Shown here one piece after another: positions 26,596 through 34,918 of a stretch of DNA of 64,000 nucleotides. Every line of letters begins with the position of its first letter. Position 1 is the first letter of the stretch. Location: contig NZ_SDAK01000001.1 of assembly GCF_004210295.1 (NCBI RefSeq), positions 310,001 to 374,000 on the forward strand, read 5' to 3'. Source of the stretch: Lactococcus sp. S-13 (lineage in GTDB: Bacteria > Bacillota > Bacilli > Lactobacillales > Streptococcaceae). The notes below the pieces were generated by a model. It worked only from the letters and a program-made list of their open reading frames with translations, had not been told where the DNA came from and ran no database searches. The position numbers and the translations under genes were made by a program.

Positions 26596-29156
26596 CTAAT
26601 AAGCATATTTTCTACGTTTCAAAACCGCCAAGCTCTTATCAATTTCAGGAGCCAGGCGACCTACCAATGTTCCATCATCAAGGGTAATCTTGATGTCCAT
26701 CGCTTTAAGCAAGGCTGGAAACATTTCAGTCGTGATGTTTGTAAGTGCATCCACCTTGGCTCCTAAATCAAGCATGGAGAAGGTGCTATCGATTGCTGTA
26801 TGGATGCCTGTATCAATATCAAAGCTTGGCATATCAAGTTCCGTTGGAACAGCATCTTGCATGGTTTTCGCCACGCCTGTCATTTCCTTATCGAAACCAA
26901 CACCAATCCCAAGAGCCATGTTCTTCCCGATTTCATCCCGAAACAAGGTTGATGGTGAGTGGATACCAAAGAAGTCCTTGATACTATCAACCACTCCACC
27001 AAAGAAACCTGAAATCTTGTTACGGAACCAGCCTGCGGCATCAGCGATACCATTCCACAAGCCCTTGATGAGGTTAAGTCCGATATTCCCCATTGTCGAA
27101 ATGTACTGACCAAAAGCGTTCACGAGACCCGTGATAATTTGAGGTACAACCTTGACAACTGCTGAAATAATGGCAGGTAAGTTTTGAACTAGGGCTACAA
27201 GGAGCTTGACCCCAGCAAGAATAATCTTGTCGATGTTACCGACTAACGTGCCTGTAATAGCGTTAATAATCTGAGGTAGGGCATTCGCAATGGTTGTGAT
27301 GATTTGTGGTAAAGCACCAATCAAGGCAACGAGTAGTTTGATACCTGCATCAATCAACTGAGGAATTGCCCCAATCACCGCATTGATGATGTTTTGGATA
27401 ATCACGGGGATAGCTTTCACGATAGCGTTGATAATGTCAGGCAATGCTGATACCAATGAGGTCAAGAGCTGAATTCCTGTTTGAATAATGACTGGAATGG
27501 AACTGATGATAAAGTTCACGATACCAGTGATGATTTGTGGTAAGGATCCTATCAAAATCGGTAATGCTGAAATCAAGCCTTGAGCCAGACCCATGATGAG
27601 TTGTAGGGCTGCATCAAGTAGTAGGGGCAGATTTTCAATCAGTCCATTCACAATGGTGATAATCGCTTGAATGGTAATCGGAATCAGTTCAGGCAAAGCC
27701 TCGCCAAACCCTTGAACCAGTGTCGTTACTAATTGGAAAGCAGCATTAATAAGCAACGGAAGATTCTCAATCAAAGTCTGCACAATCGTTAAGACGGCTT
27801 GCACCACTACTGGAATGAGTGTCGGCAAAAGTCCTAATATCGTCTGCAAGACTTGAGAAAACAATGAAGTCACAGATTCAAGTAAAGTTGGTAACAACTG
27901 GCCAATGGTTCCAATCACGGCATCAATGACCGCTGGCAAGGCTGAAACGATATTTTGAATCACTGGGATAATGTTTTTGAGGACATTTTGAAAAGCCTCG
28001 ACTACATTTCCGATAAGTAAACCAATATCGGCATTGGCATTTCCTAGTCCCGCCATCAGATTTGAGATGGCAGACTGCATTCCATCAATCGAACCACTAA
28101 TGGTTTCTGTTGCCTCTTTGGCTGTTGTTCCTGTGATGCCCATTTCTGTTTGAATGACGTGAATAGCTTCAGTGACATCAGCGAAATTTGAAATATCGTA
28201 TTTCACACCTGAAATCTTTTCTGCCTCTTGGAGTAAACGCTCCATCTCGGACTTCGTTCCCCCAAAACCTAACTTCAAGTTGTCCAACATCCCATAATTT
28301 TGTTTAGCGAAACCTTGATAGGCGTTCTGAATGGACTCGATGTCCGTCCCCATCTTGTTGGCGTTGTCGCTCATATCTGTCACAGCCTGGTCCGCAACAC
28401 TAGCGGCTTTCTTGGTATCCCCACCGAGAGATGAAATCAAGGCGGCTGAGAAACCAGTGACGGTTTCCATGTATTCGTTGGCGGACATCCCCGCAGTCTT
28501 GAAAGCATTATCCGCTGCTTTTTGAACCGTCTTTGAGGCGTCACCAAAAAGGGTATCAACCCCACCGACTAATTGTTCATAGTCGGCATAAGCTGATACC
28601 ACTTGTTTCCCTAATTCAATTGCGGCAGCACCCGCAGCAAGTGCAACGGCTCCCATTGCAGCCCCAATGCCTTTAAGGACACCACCGAACTTCTCAAACT
28701 TCCCTCCAGACTTCTCAGCCTCATCAGCTGTGTCTTTCAGTTCATCGCCAAGGTTCTCGGTTTCTTTCGTGGCATCCATTTCTTCTTGCCCCATTGAGCC
28801 GATTGCATTCTCATTGGTCGCAAGTTCACGTTCCATACCGTTCAGCTGTGCCTTGGCATGTTGAGTTGAATAGCCCAGTTCTGTGTTCTCTTGTCATTCT
28901 CGCCAAAGCTATCGGAGGCATTTTGTAACGCACTTTCAAGAGTCGAAATCTTCTCCTTTTGTGCATCAATGGATTTATTGAGGACGGCATTTCTGGCAGA
29001 AACTGCCTGAATGCTTTTGTCGTTTTTATCAAATTCAGACGATACCAGTTTCATTTCTGAACCCAGTACCTTGAAAGATTGGTTGATGTCACGGAGGGAA
29101 TTTTTGAACTCTTTTTCCCCGTCAATCCCAATCTTTAGACCAAAGTTATCCGCCAT
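26596..29156 (-). pseudogene. Tape measure protein, frameshifted near its N-terminus
   Basis: The first ~100 residues ('DNFGLKIGIDGEKEFKNSLRDIN…') are the usual N-terminal helix of Gram-positive tape measures and run into a stop shortly after 'QNWAIQLN'. The following frame begins in 'AKAQLNGMERELA' and continues for ~745 residues with many hydrophobic helices of the form LxxIIxxIxxxLP. Adding one A at about 28860 restores 'QLNNAKAQLNGMEREL', so one base was lost. The complete protein would be ~852 residues and sets tail length. GGAGGTG lies before the ATG at 29156. Confidence 0.88.
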
Positions 29157-29188
29157 AAAAATTCACCTCCTCTCAGGTTTTGGGCATG

Positions 29189-29220
29189 AAAAAAGCACTT
29201 AGCTCATTTGCTAAATGCTT
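29189..29220 (-). terminator. Terminator of the inserted cassette
   Basis: AAGCACTTAGC and GCTAAATGCTT form an 11-bp stem with one mismatch around TCATTT; six T's follow on the minus strand. It lies between the last gene of the cassette (ends 29243) and the tape measure gene, so the cassette is transcriptionally closed. Confidence 0.85.
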
Positions 29221-29242
29221 ATCTTCTCCAATCATATGACTA

Positions 29243-29539
29243 CTATCTTAAAGCAGCCTCTAATTCAGCTTCTGAATAACCAAATGTGTAGTCTTCATCT
29301 TTGCCATTTGACTGCCAAATCAAAGCAGCATCGCAAACATCAATTGACTCATCTTCCATATCATTTGGAATATCATCTAATCCGTAACGACAGTTCTCAC
29401 AATACATTTCACTAAATACATATCGCTTTGTAAGTGATGTACCACAGTTGGGGCAATTTGGCGTCTCACCCTTATAAGTATTTTCATCTTCCCACGATAA
29501 TTCATCTTTTTTTGTTTTAAACAAATCAAATAATCCCAT
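29243..29539 (-). CDS. Small zinc-ribbon protein of the cassette
   Basis: A 98-residue protein with a short Lys/Asp-rich N-terminus ('MGLFDLFKTKKDEL') and a zinc ribbon CPNCG…CENC (residues ~29-54). The acidic C-terminal half ends in 'FGYSEAELEAALR'. No known function. It is last in a four-gene operon with its own promoter and terminator, two bases from the preceding gene. Confidence 0.65.
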   Translation of the reverse strand: MGLFDLFKTKKDELSWEDENTYKGETPNCPNCGTSLTKRYVFSEMYCENCRYGLDDIPNDMEDESIDVCDAALIWQSNGKDEDYTFGYSEAELEAALR

Positions 29540-29541
29540 AA

Positions 29542-29892
29542 TTATTCTCCTGTCACGTTAGTATGCTCAATATAGTCTATAATCTTGAGCTTCATCCCCT
29601 TTGAAATTGGGTATTTACTAACTTTTTGAATCATATTTTCTTTTGAAAATGTCTTAAGTTGTTCCTTAATAACTAGAACAGTTATTTTTTCATAACCAAA
29701 TTCTGCAATTTTATCTGCTGATAGTCCAATCGCACCGAGCAGAGCAATGCCGCCGATCATGCCAAAAGGCCCCAATGCAGCAAGTGCTGCTGTAAGTGCT
29801 GCCGCCCCAACAAGACCTGTTGCACTCATTGCAACAAGCAAAATTATTGCAGGAATTCCAAAACCAGCAAGTTTCTTTACTAATTCATCCAT
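29542..29892 (-). CDS. Glycine/alanine-rich hydrophobic protein (possible membrane effector)
   Basis: A 116-residue protein whose residues ~8-62 are hydrophobic and rich in Gly and Ala ('MSATGLVGAAALTAALAAL', 'GPFGMIGGIALLGAIGL'), followed by a basic/amphipathic tail ('SKYPISKGMKLKIIDYIE'). The Gly/Ala spacing resembles membrane-inserting, glycine-zipper proteins. It lies between the GHPFFGN-motif protein and the zinc-ribbon protein, within four bases of each. A membrane toxin or anchor role is a possibility; I do not recognise the family. Confidence 0.6.
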   Translation of the reverse strand: MDELVKKLAGFGIPAIILLVAMSATGLVGAAALTAALAALGPFGMIGGIALLGAIGLSADKIAEFGYEKITVLVIKEQLKTFSKENMIQKVSKYPISKGMKLKIIDYIEHTNVTGE

Positions 29893-29895
29893 AAT

Positions 29896-30381
29896 CTATT
29901 CCTCCGAGAGATTTTTTATTTCATTATAATGTGCATAGTTCTTCTCGCCACAGAATTTGCACTGAATGTAAGCATCAATGCCATTATTTTCATCCTCGGG
30001 ATAAAACCTTGAATTCAAAAGTGGTTTTCCACAGTGACTACAAACTCCAACATTTTCTATCTTGATATTTTGGGTTTTCTTCCTATGCGACAGTTTATAA
30101 GCTATAAAACTAACACCGGTCACAACAATAGTAATGCCAGCAATAATAATAGCACCTTTTCCTTTATCATTCTTAACTAGTTTCAGTGCTTTATTTTTTG
30201 TATGGGTTAATGAATCACGATGTAACTTAACAGGTTTTTCAACTACCTTTTTAGCAATCGGTTGCACTGAATCGATTGCCTTTTCCATTAACGGTTCAAA
30301 GGTATAAGAAAAACTTCCCGGCTGATAACCACCATCAGTATACTGATTTCCAAAAAACGGATGTCCTTCTGGTACTCCCAT
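29896..30381 (-). CDS. Single-pass membrane protein with GHPFFGNQ and zinc-ribbon motifs
   Basis: A 161-residue protein. Near the N-terminus is 'GVPEGHPFFGNQYTDGGY', a motif also met in phage and plasmid proteins of unknown role. A membrane helix ('GAIIIAGITIVVTGVSFIAYKL') lies at residues ~82-103, then a zinc ribbon 'CSHCGKPL…CKFCGEKNY' at ~123-150. So a soluble N-terminal part and a zinc ribbon lie on opposite sides of a membrane helix. Second gene of the cassette operon. Function unknown. Confidence 0.65.
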   Translation of the reverse strand: MGVPEGHPFFGNQYTDGGYQPGSFSYTFEPLMEKAIDSVQPIAKKVVEKPVKLHRDSLTHTKNKALKLVKNDKGKGAIIIAGITIVVTGVSFIAYKLSHRKKTQNIKIENVGVCSHCGKPLLNSRFYPEDENNGIDAYIQCKFCGEKNYAHYNEIKNLSEE

Positions 30382-30397
30382 AAAAAATACCTCCTAA

Positions 30398-30847
30398 CTA
30401 TTTCAATAATTTCTTCCAATTTACTAATGTTGCTGTTCCAATAAGGGAGACTGCAAGCGGAGAAATCGCACCTAATAATCCCAATAAAGCAGAACTTGCA
30501 ACTCCACCAGATGCCGTTGCAGCAACAGTTTCAACTGATTTTTGTACCTCTTTATACTCATTATCATCAATACTGTCCACGCTATCCAAAAGTATTGAGA
30601 TCACCTTTGGTAGAGCTTCATTATCCTTATTAGTTTCGATTTCTGCATCTAATATAGCACGAATTGCAATATACTGAGTAAACGTCATGGGTGTTTTTTT
30701 ATTCTCAAGATTGCTAATTGTTTGCTTGGTAACACCTATCTTATTGCCAAGTGTTTCGGCACTCCAGCCAGCTATCTTTCGAATTGAAGATAAATTTTGC
30801 TGCAATCTATTAATTTGTAATTGGCGTTCATTTTTCTTGTTTTCCAT
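30398..30847 (-). CDS. XRE-type regulator with C-terminal membrane segment
   Basis: A 149-residue protein: helix-turn-helix 'ETLGNKIGVTKQTISNLENKKTPM' at residues ~30-55, a helical linker, and a hydrophobic C-terminal segment ('ASSALLGLLGAISPLAVSLIGTATLV') that would anchor it in the membrane. GGAGG lies upstream of the ATG. It is the first gene of the cassette and sits beneath a near-consensus promoter flanked by an inverted repeat, so it likely controls the cassette. A membrane-tethered XRE protein could sense an event at the membrane. Confidence 0.75.
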   Translation of the reverse strand: MENKKNERQLQINRLQQNLSSIRKIAGWSAETLGNKIGVTKQTISNLENKKTPMTFTQYIAIRAILDAEIETNKDNEALPKVISILLDSVDSIDDNEYKEVQKSVETVAATASGGVASSALLGLLGAISPLAVSLIGTATLVNWKKLLK

Positions 30848-30872
30848 TAGCTCACCTCCAACTTACAAATAC

Positions 30873-30924
30873 AATATATCACACAAATTTAACTTTGTCA
30901 AATAATTTTACCGAGTAAAGTTAA
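30873..30924 (-). promoter_or_regulatory. Promoter and inverted repeat controlling the cassette
   Basis: TTGACA (30896-30901) and TATATT (30873-30878) are spaced by 17 bases on the minus strand, a near-consensus promoter 26 bases before the XRE start. TTAACTTT (30889-30896) and AAAGTTAA (30917-30924) form a perfect 8-bp inverted repeat flanking the -35 box; this is a probable operator for the XRE protein. The right arm overlaps the stop of the tail chaperone extension. Confidence 0.85.
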
Positions 30925-31492
30925 GTGTCGTTAGAAATAATATCATCAATGAACATCTCGACTTTGGGTTTGCTTATACCAGTGAACTGCTTATGGCATT
31001 CCCATAAGTCTAAAAACAGTCCCAGTGGGCAGAACCAAAAGTCATCTGGTGTCATGCCCATTTGAACTGTTCCGTAATAATATAGGCGAGTAAATGTTTC
31101 GACATCACTTACTCGCCTGCTTTGTTTTTTGCCTCAAGCTGACTTTCGATGTTACGAGCCGTTCCTTTGAACATTGCTTCCGTAATCGCTGATTTGTATT
31201 CAGCTAACTCAAGTGGTGAAGTCAACAACTCCACATACTCAGTCGTGAGTTCTTCCTTCTTGTCGTCCGTGTGTTTCAAGTTGTGAATCTTGATGGACTG
31301 GTTGGCTAGGAGCGTAATCAGCCAGATAATCTCATCAAGGGCTAGTTCAAAGTTCTCTGACTTGAGCAACTTTTCGCCCAAGTTTTCAAGACCGCCATAG
31401 TGACTGGCGATTTCTTTCGTTGCCTTTGTCGTCAGAATCAACTCATATTCATCTCCACCAAGAGTTATCTTGGCACTTCGTTCTTCAGTCAT
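30921..31492 (-). CDS. Tail assembly chaperone G-T fusion made by -1 frameshifting
   Basis: The upstream frame encodes the G part and stops at 31109. A slippery heptamer A AAA AAC (31124-31130, reading frame GCA-AAA-AAC) lets ribosomes shift -1 into a second frame that continues to a TAA at 30921-30923. The extension reads 'SDVETFTRLYYYGTVQMGMT' then 'PDDFWFCPLGLFLDLWECHK', the T-part pattern of siphophage tail chaperones. It has no start of its own with a ribosome binding site, and a TGA lies just upstream in its frame. The fusion, made at low level, binds the tape measure protein during tail assembly. Confidence 0.85.
31109..31492 (-). CDS. Tail assembly chaperone, G protein
   Basis: A 127-residue protein with the pattern 'KITLGGDEYELILTTKATKEIASHYGGLENLGEKLL', typical of the G-type tail chaperones in Gram-positive siphophages. 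It ends 'EAKNKAGE' after the slippery site; most ribosomes stop here. No Shine-Dalgarno sequence is seen and its ATG overlaps the TGA of the 419-residue gene upstream, so its translation may now depend on that gene. The usual upstream major tail protein gene is missing. Confidence 0.85.
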   Translation of the reverse strand: MTEERSAKITLGGDEYELILTTKATKEIASHYGGLENLGEKLLKSENFELALDEIIWLITLLANQSIKIHNLKHTDDKKEELTTEYVELLTSPLELAEYKSAITEAMFKGTARNIESQLEAKNKAGE

Positions 31493-32748
31493 ACTGTTCT
31501 AATAGTGTCCACCATATCTAGCATAATTTTTAAATCTATTTTCATTTCTTTAATCGTATTATATAGTTTCATAATATCATTCATTGAGTAAATTAAAGGT
31601 TCTTTCGATGATTTGCTAGATTGAGTTCGTATCGCTATGTTAACTGTCTTATAGTTTTTTAGTTCGTGTAGCAGCTCATAATAGATAGAAATTAATTCTT
31701 GAATTCCCATTGCTGCATTCTTCATTGGCGTTCTAAGTTCTAATAATTTTGGCATACCATAGAGCTTAAATGTTTCTTTAAGATTTTGGATGATATCCTT
31801 TCTTTTCACCTGATTCGTCCAAAAATTATCTGTTTGTTTTTCATTAATAATAGCTAAAATATATTTTTGAGCCTGCAGCTGTTTTACTTTTCCATCTTTT
31901 GTTTCAATATACTCAATAGTATTCTCTATTTCCTCAGGATAACTTATTCCTGAAATCGCTACTGGAATTAATCTTCTTTTTTCATTTTTTAGCGGAAGCT
32001 TTCTTTGTTTAATCATCAACTGAGTATACTCTCCCCAATAGCTTGAATCATCCAAAATTTCAAAAAGCCAAATATACATTAGAAGCATTTCCAAAAAATA
32101 CTTCTTTCCTTCAATGAACGGTCTATCTTTATGTTGTTCATACCATTGATTAATATCAAAAGGATTATCCTGATACTGATAATCATAATGATTAATCAAA
32201 TAAGATTCCTTTATATCTCTAGAATAAGTCGTTTCTGTATACTTCTTTTCCCATTCACTCATGTAACCATAAGCAAAGTCAAGCAAATTTACCCCGTATT
32301 CATGGTAGGCATCCATAATCCATTTAACAATAACAGGGTCTAATTCTTTCATTGATGAACGATCTGGTCCCTCATTCCATCGCTTCGTATATTCCTCTAC
32401 TGCAATAGCCATATAGTCAGATAAACGATAGCAAAGAGGAGTTTCTACTGAGTTTTGGACTACTTTACCAATGAAAGTATCAATTCTTTTCTGGTGTTTC
32501 ATATAAAATTGTTCAATAAACAAATGCGAAGTTGGATAATCTTCCTCTAATCTTTTTCTCGACTTTTCAAGATTTTGTTGTAGTTTAAGAATTTCTTCAC
32601 TAAAGTCTTCAGGTGTCAGGTAGTTATTGAAGTATTCAGAAACGTAATTGATGATTTTTCCCATATTCTCAGATCTCTTGGAAAAATCAAATTCGTCTAA
32701 TTTATCTTTTAATTTTCTCGTATGAATGTAATCTTCAATTTTTTGCAT
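31489..32748 (-). CDS. Unrecognised 419-residue protein at the right border of the island
   Basis: The ATG at 32748 has GGAGAGGG eight bases upstream; a TTG six codons earlier lies within the ribosome binding site and is unlikely. The protein is charged, helix-rich, with no signal peptide or membrane helix; aromatic-rich central part ('YLINHYDYQYQDNPFDINQWYEQHK') and 'YFLEMLLMYIWLFEILDDSSYW'. I see no nucleotide-binding, nuclease or helix-turn-helix motif. Its stop overlaps the tail chaperone start (ATGA), and it has its own extended -10 promoter directly inside the right repeat. By size and place it could be an abortive-infection or other accessory gene; this is a guess. Confidence 0.7.
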   Translation of the reverse strand: MQKIEDYIHTRKLKDKLDEFDFSKRSENMGKIINYVSEYFNNYLTPEDFSEEILKLQQNLEKSRKRLEEDYPTSHLFIEQFYMKHQKRIDTFIGKVVQNSVETPLCYRLSDYMAIAVEEYTKRWNEGPDRSSMKELDPVIVKWIMDAYHEYGVNLLDFAYGYMSEWEKKYTETTYSRDIKESYLINHYDYQYQDNPFDINQWYEQHKDRPFIEGKKYFLEMLLMYIWLFEILDDSSYWGEYTQLMIKQRKLPLKNEKRRLIPVAISGISYPEEIENTIEYIETKDGKVKQLQAQKYILAIINEKQTDNFWTNQVKRKDIIQNLKETFKLYGMPKLLELRTPMKNAAMGIQELISIYYELLHELKNYKTVNIAIRTQSSKSSKEPLIYSMNDIMKLYNTIKEMKIDLKIMLDMVDTIRTV

Positions 32749-32798
32749 GATAATTTCCCTCTCCAATCATGTTTGTGTGTAAACGCTATCTACTTTTT

Positions 32799-32829
32799 AT
32801 TATATCACTCGAGGAAAATAAATGTTCAA
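32799..32829 (-). promoter_or_regulatory. Promoter of the 419-residue gene
   Basis: A perfect TATAAT (32799-32804) preceded by TGA (extended -10) lies 50 bases before the start codon; TTGAAC (32824-32829) is 19 bases upstream, a long but usable spacing. Confidence 0.65.
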
Positions 32830-32864
32830 TTTCCCAATCTATCAGAAAAATTTTATCTGTCTAT

Positions 32865-33067
32865 ACTCATCCTCCTTTGTTGTTTTTGCGCATCCTCTAA
32901 GAAGGGTATTTGGCTAATTTGAGGCATCCTCTTGGAGTGGTAAAAGGGTATTTTATTCGGCAATTATAGGCAATTTTTCACAAACTAGAAGCTAGTTTCA
33001 CAAATCTCATTGTAAATTTCATCTGATTTATTTCACAGAAAAAAGCCCTGAACGCTTAGAGGTTCAA
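32865..33067. repeat. Right copy of the 203-bp direct repeat bounding the island
   Basis: The partner of 10955-11157, same orientation. Its right end runs into the complete alsS terminator hairpin, so this copy is the one continuous with the chromosome, and the left copy is cut in the middle of that hairpin. Confidence 0.85.
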
Positions 33068-33080
33068 GGGCTTCTTCTTT
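33039..33080 (-). terminator. Terminator of alsS
   Basis: AAGCCCTGAAC and GTTCAAGGGCTT (33043-33073) pair with one bulged base; six T's follow on the minus strand and a pyrimidine run follows on the plus strand, so it could also stop plus-strand transcripts. Confidence 0.8.
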
Positions 33081-33114
33081 TATTTTTGTTATTTCACAAA
33101 TTGCTTGATTGTAA

Positions 33115-34779
33115 TCAATAAAATTCTTCAGGGAGGAGTTTTTCTGCAAGTTTGATGTTGTCTGAGTAGTCCAAGGGAACGTCAATGACTACTGGGCCTG
33201 TCGTGTTAGGGATGTTATTGAGAATTTGGGTGAGCTCTTCTTTGCTATGGGCACGATAGCCTGTGGCTCCCATTGCTTCAGCATACTTGACGTAGTCAAC
33301 TGAGCCAAAATCAACTGCTGATGAGCGGCCGTATTTCATTTCTTCTTGGAATTTGACCATGTCATAGTGGCCGTCATTCCAAATGATTTGGATGATTGGA
33401 AGGTTGAGGCGGACAGCTGTTTCTAGTTCTTGTCCAGTAAACAGGAAACCACCGTCACCAGAGTGAGAGTAGACTTTTTTGCCTGGACGGAGCAAGGCTG
33501 CTGTGATTGCCCATGGAAGAGCAACGCCTAGGGTTTGCATTCCGTTAGAGAATAAGAGATGACGCGGTTCATAGGATTTGAAGTAGCGGGCCATCCAGAT
33601 GTAGAGCGAACCGACATCAACGGTGACTGTCTCGTCATCTTTGACAATAGCTTGGAAAGTTTTCACTAAATCAAGGGGATGCATTCGGCCTTCTGCTGTG
33701 TTTTCGGTGTCAAATTCGTGTTGTTCGGCAACTTCATGTAAGCCGTCAAGGTATTCTTTACTTCCTTCGGGAACTTGGTAGCCGCGGACAGCGGGTAAAA
33801 GGTTGTCTAGGGTAGCTGCAATGTCTCCAATGAGTTCACGTTCAGGTTGGTAGTAGGTGTCGATTTCGGCGATGGCATTATCAATGACAATGATTCGGCT
33901 GTTAATTTCAGCGTTCCAATTTCGTGCCTCGTATTCGATTGGGTCATAACCGACCGCGATAACTAAATCTGAGCGTTTCAACAGCATATCGCCAGGTTGA
34001 TTGCGGAAAAGTCCAATTCGACCGTAAAAAGTGTGTTCGAGGTCGTGGGAAATAACTCCAGCGCCTTGGAAGGTTTCAACGACTGGGATATTGACGTGGG
34101 TGAGCAGATTGCGCAGTGCTGATGCTACTTTGGCGTCGGATGCGCCTGCACCAACAAGAATGACGGGGAGAACGGCGTTTTTAATGGCTTGAGCCAAGTA
34201 ATTAATGTCGTCAATTGACGCGTTCCCCATTTTAGGATCAGATAGGGGTTTGATTGCCTTGAGGGAAACCTCGGAGTCGGTGACGTCTTGAGGGATGGAG
34301 AGGAATGTTGCTCCGGGGCGGCCTGATTTAGCAATCCGATAAGCATTAGCAATGGTTTCTGAGAGGGTCGTTGGATCAAGGACTTCTGCGGCATATTTTG
34401 TTGCAGCTTGCATCATTGAGGCATTGTCCATTGATTGGTGGGCACGTTTTAAACGATCGCTACGTTTAACTTGTCCGCCAATAGCCAAGATGGGGTCGCC
34501 TTCTGATGTGGCGGTCAACAGTGGGGTTGCTAAGTTAGAAACACCAGGGCCGCTCGTCACGATGACGACACCTGGCTCTCCTGTGATGCGGCCGACTGCT
34601 TGAGCCATGAAAGCTGCCCCTTGTTCATGGCGGGTTACGACCATCTGTGGGCCTTCTTCGTTTTCTACGAGGTCAAAGACGCGGTCAATTTTGGCACCAG
34701 GGATTCCAAATACGTATTTTATTTTGTGGTTAATCAGGCTATCTACGATCAGATTTGCACCAAATTTTTTGTCAGACAT
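33115..34779 (-). CDS. alsS: Acetolactate synthase, catabolic
   Basis: A 554-residue thiamine diphosphate enzyme that condenses two pyruvates to alpha-acetolactate, the first step toward acetoin, diacetyl and butanediol. N-terminal PYR domain with 'KYVFGIPGAKIDRVFD' and the catalytic Glu in 'VTRHEQGAAFMA' (about residue 51); central domain; C-terminal PP domain with the cofactor motif GDGGFLF…N (about residues 445-475). The absence of the FAD-dependent large-subunit features and the high match to lactococcal Als support the catabolic type. GAGGT lies upstream. Its partner decarboxylase aldB lies 13 kb away in this window. Confidence 0.94.
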   Translation of the reverse strand: MSDKKFGANLIVDSLINHKIKYVFGIPGAKIDRVFDLVENEEGPQMVVTRHEQGAAFMAQAVGRITGEPGVVIVTSGPGVSNLATPLLTATSEGDPILAIGGQVKRSDRLKRAHQSMDNASMMQAATKYAAEVLDPTTLSETIANAYRIAKSGRPGATFLSIPQDVTDSEVSLKAIKPLSDPKMGNASIDDINYLAQAIKNAVLPVILVGAGASDAKVASALRNLLTHVNIPVVETFQGAGVISHDLEHTFYGRIGLFRNQPGDMLLKRSDLVIAVGYDPIEYEARNWNAEINSRIIVIDNAIAEIDTYYQPERELIGDIAATLDNLLPAVRGYQVPEGSKEYLDGLHEVAEQHEFDTENTAEGRMHPLDLVKTFQAIVKDDETVTVDVGSLYIWMARYFKSYEPRHLLFSNGMQTLGVALPWAITAALLRPGKKVYSHSGDGGFLFTGQELETAVRLNLPIIQIIWNDGHYDMVKFQEEMKYGRSSAVDFGSVDYVKYAEAMGATGYRAHSKEELTQILNNIPNTTGPVVIDVPLDYSDNIKLAEKLLPEEFY

Positions 34780-34846
34780 CTTTTGTTCTACCTCGTTTTA
34801 TGTTTTTATTTTTCAAATCAATTGATTATATGTTGAGTTCGTGTTA

Positions 34847-34875
34847 ATTTTATCAGATAATGACGTTATTTACAA
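34847..34875 (-). promoter_or_regulatory. Promoter of alsS
   Basis: TTGTAA (34870-34875) and TAAAAT (34847-34852) with TGA before the -10 (extended -10) are spaced by 17 bases, about 67 bases upstream of the alsS start. The long leader contains no recognised riboswitch. Confidence 0.7.
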
Positions 34876-34918
34876 TTATTCTGACTGCTTTTGTTAAAAG
34901 CTTGTGAAGTTTACTTTT

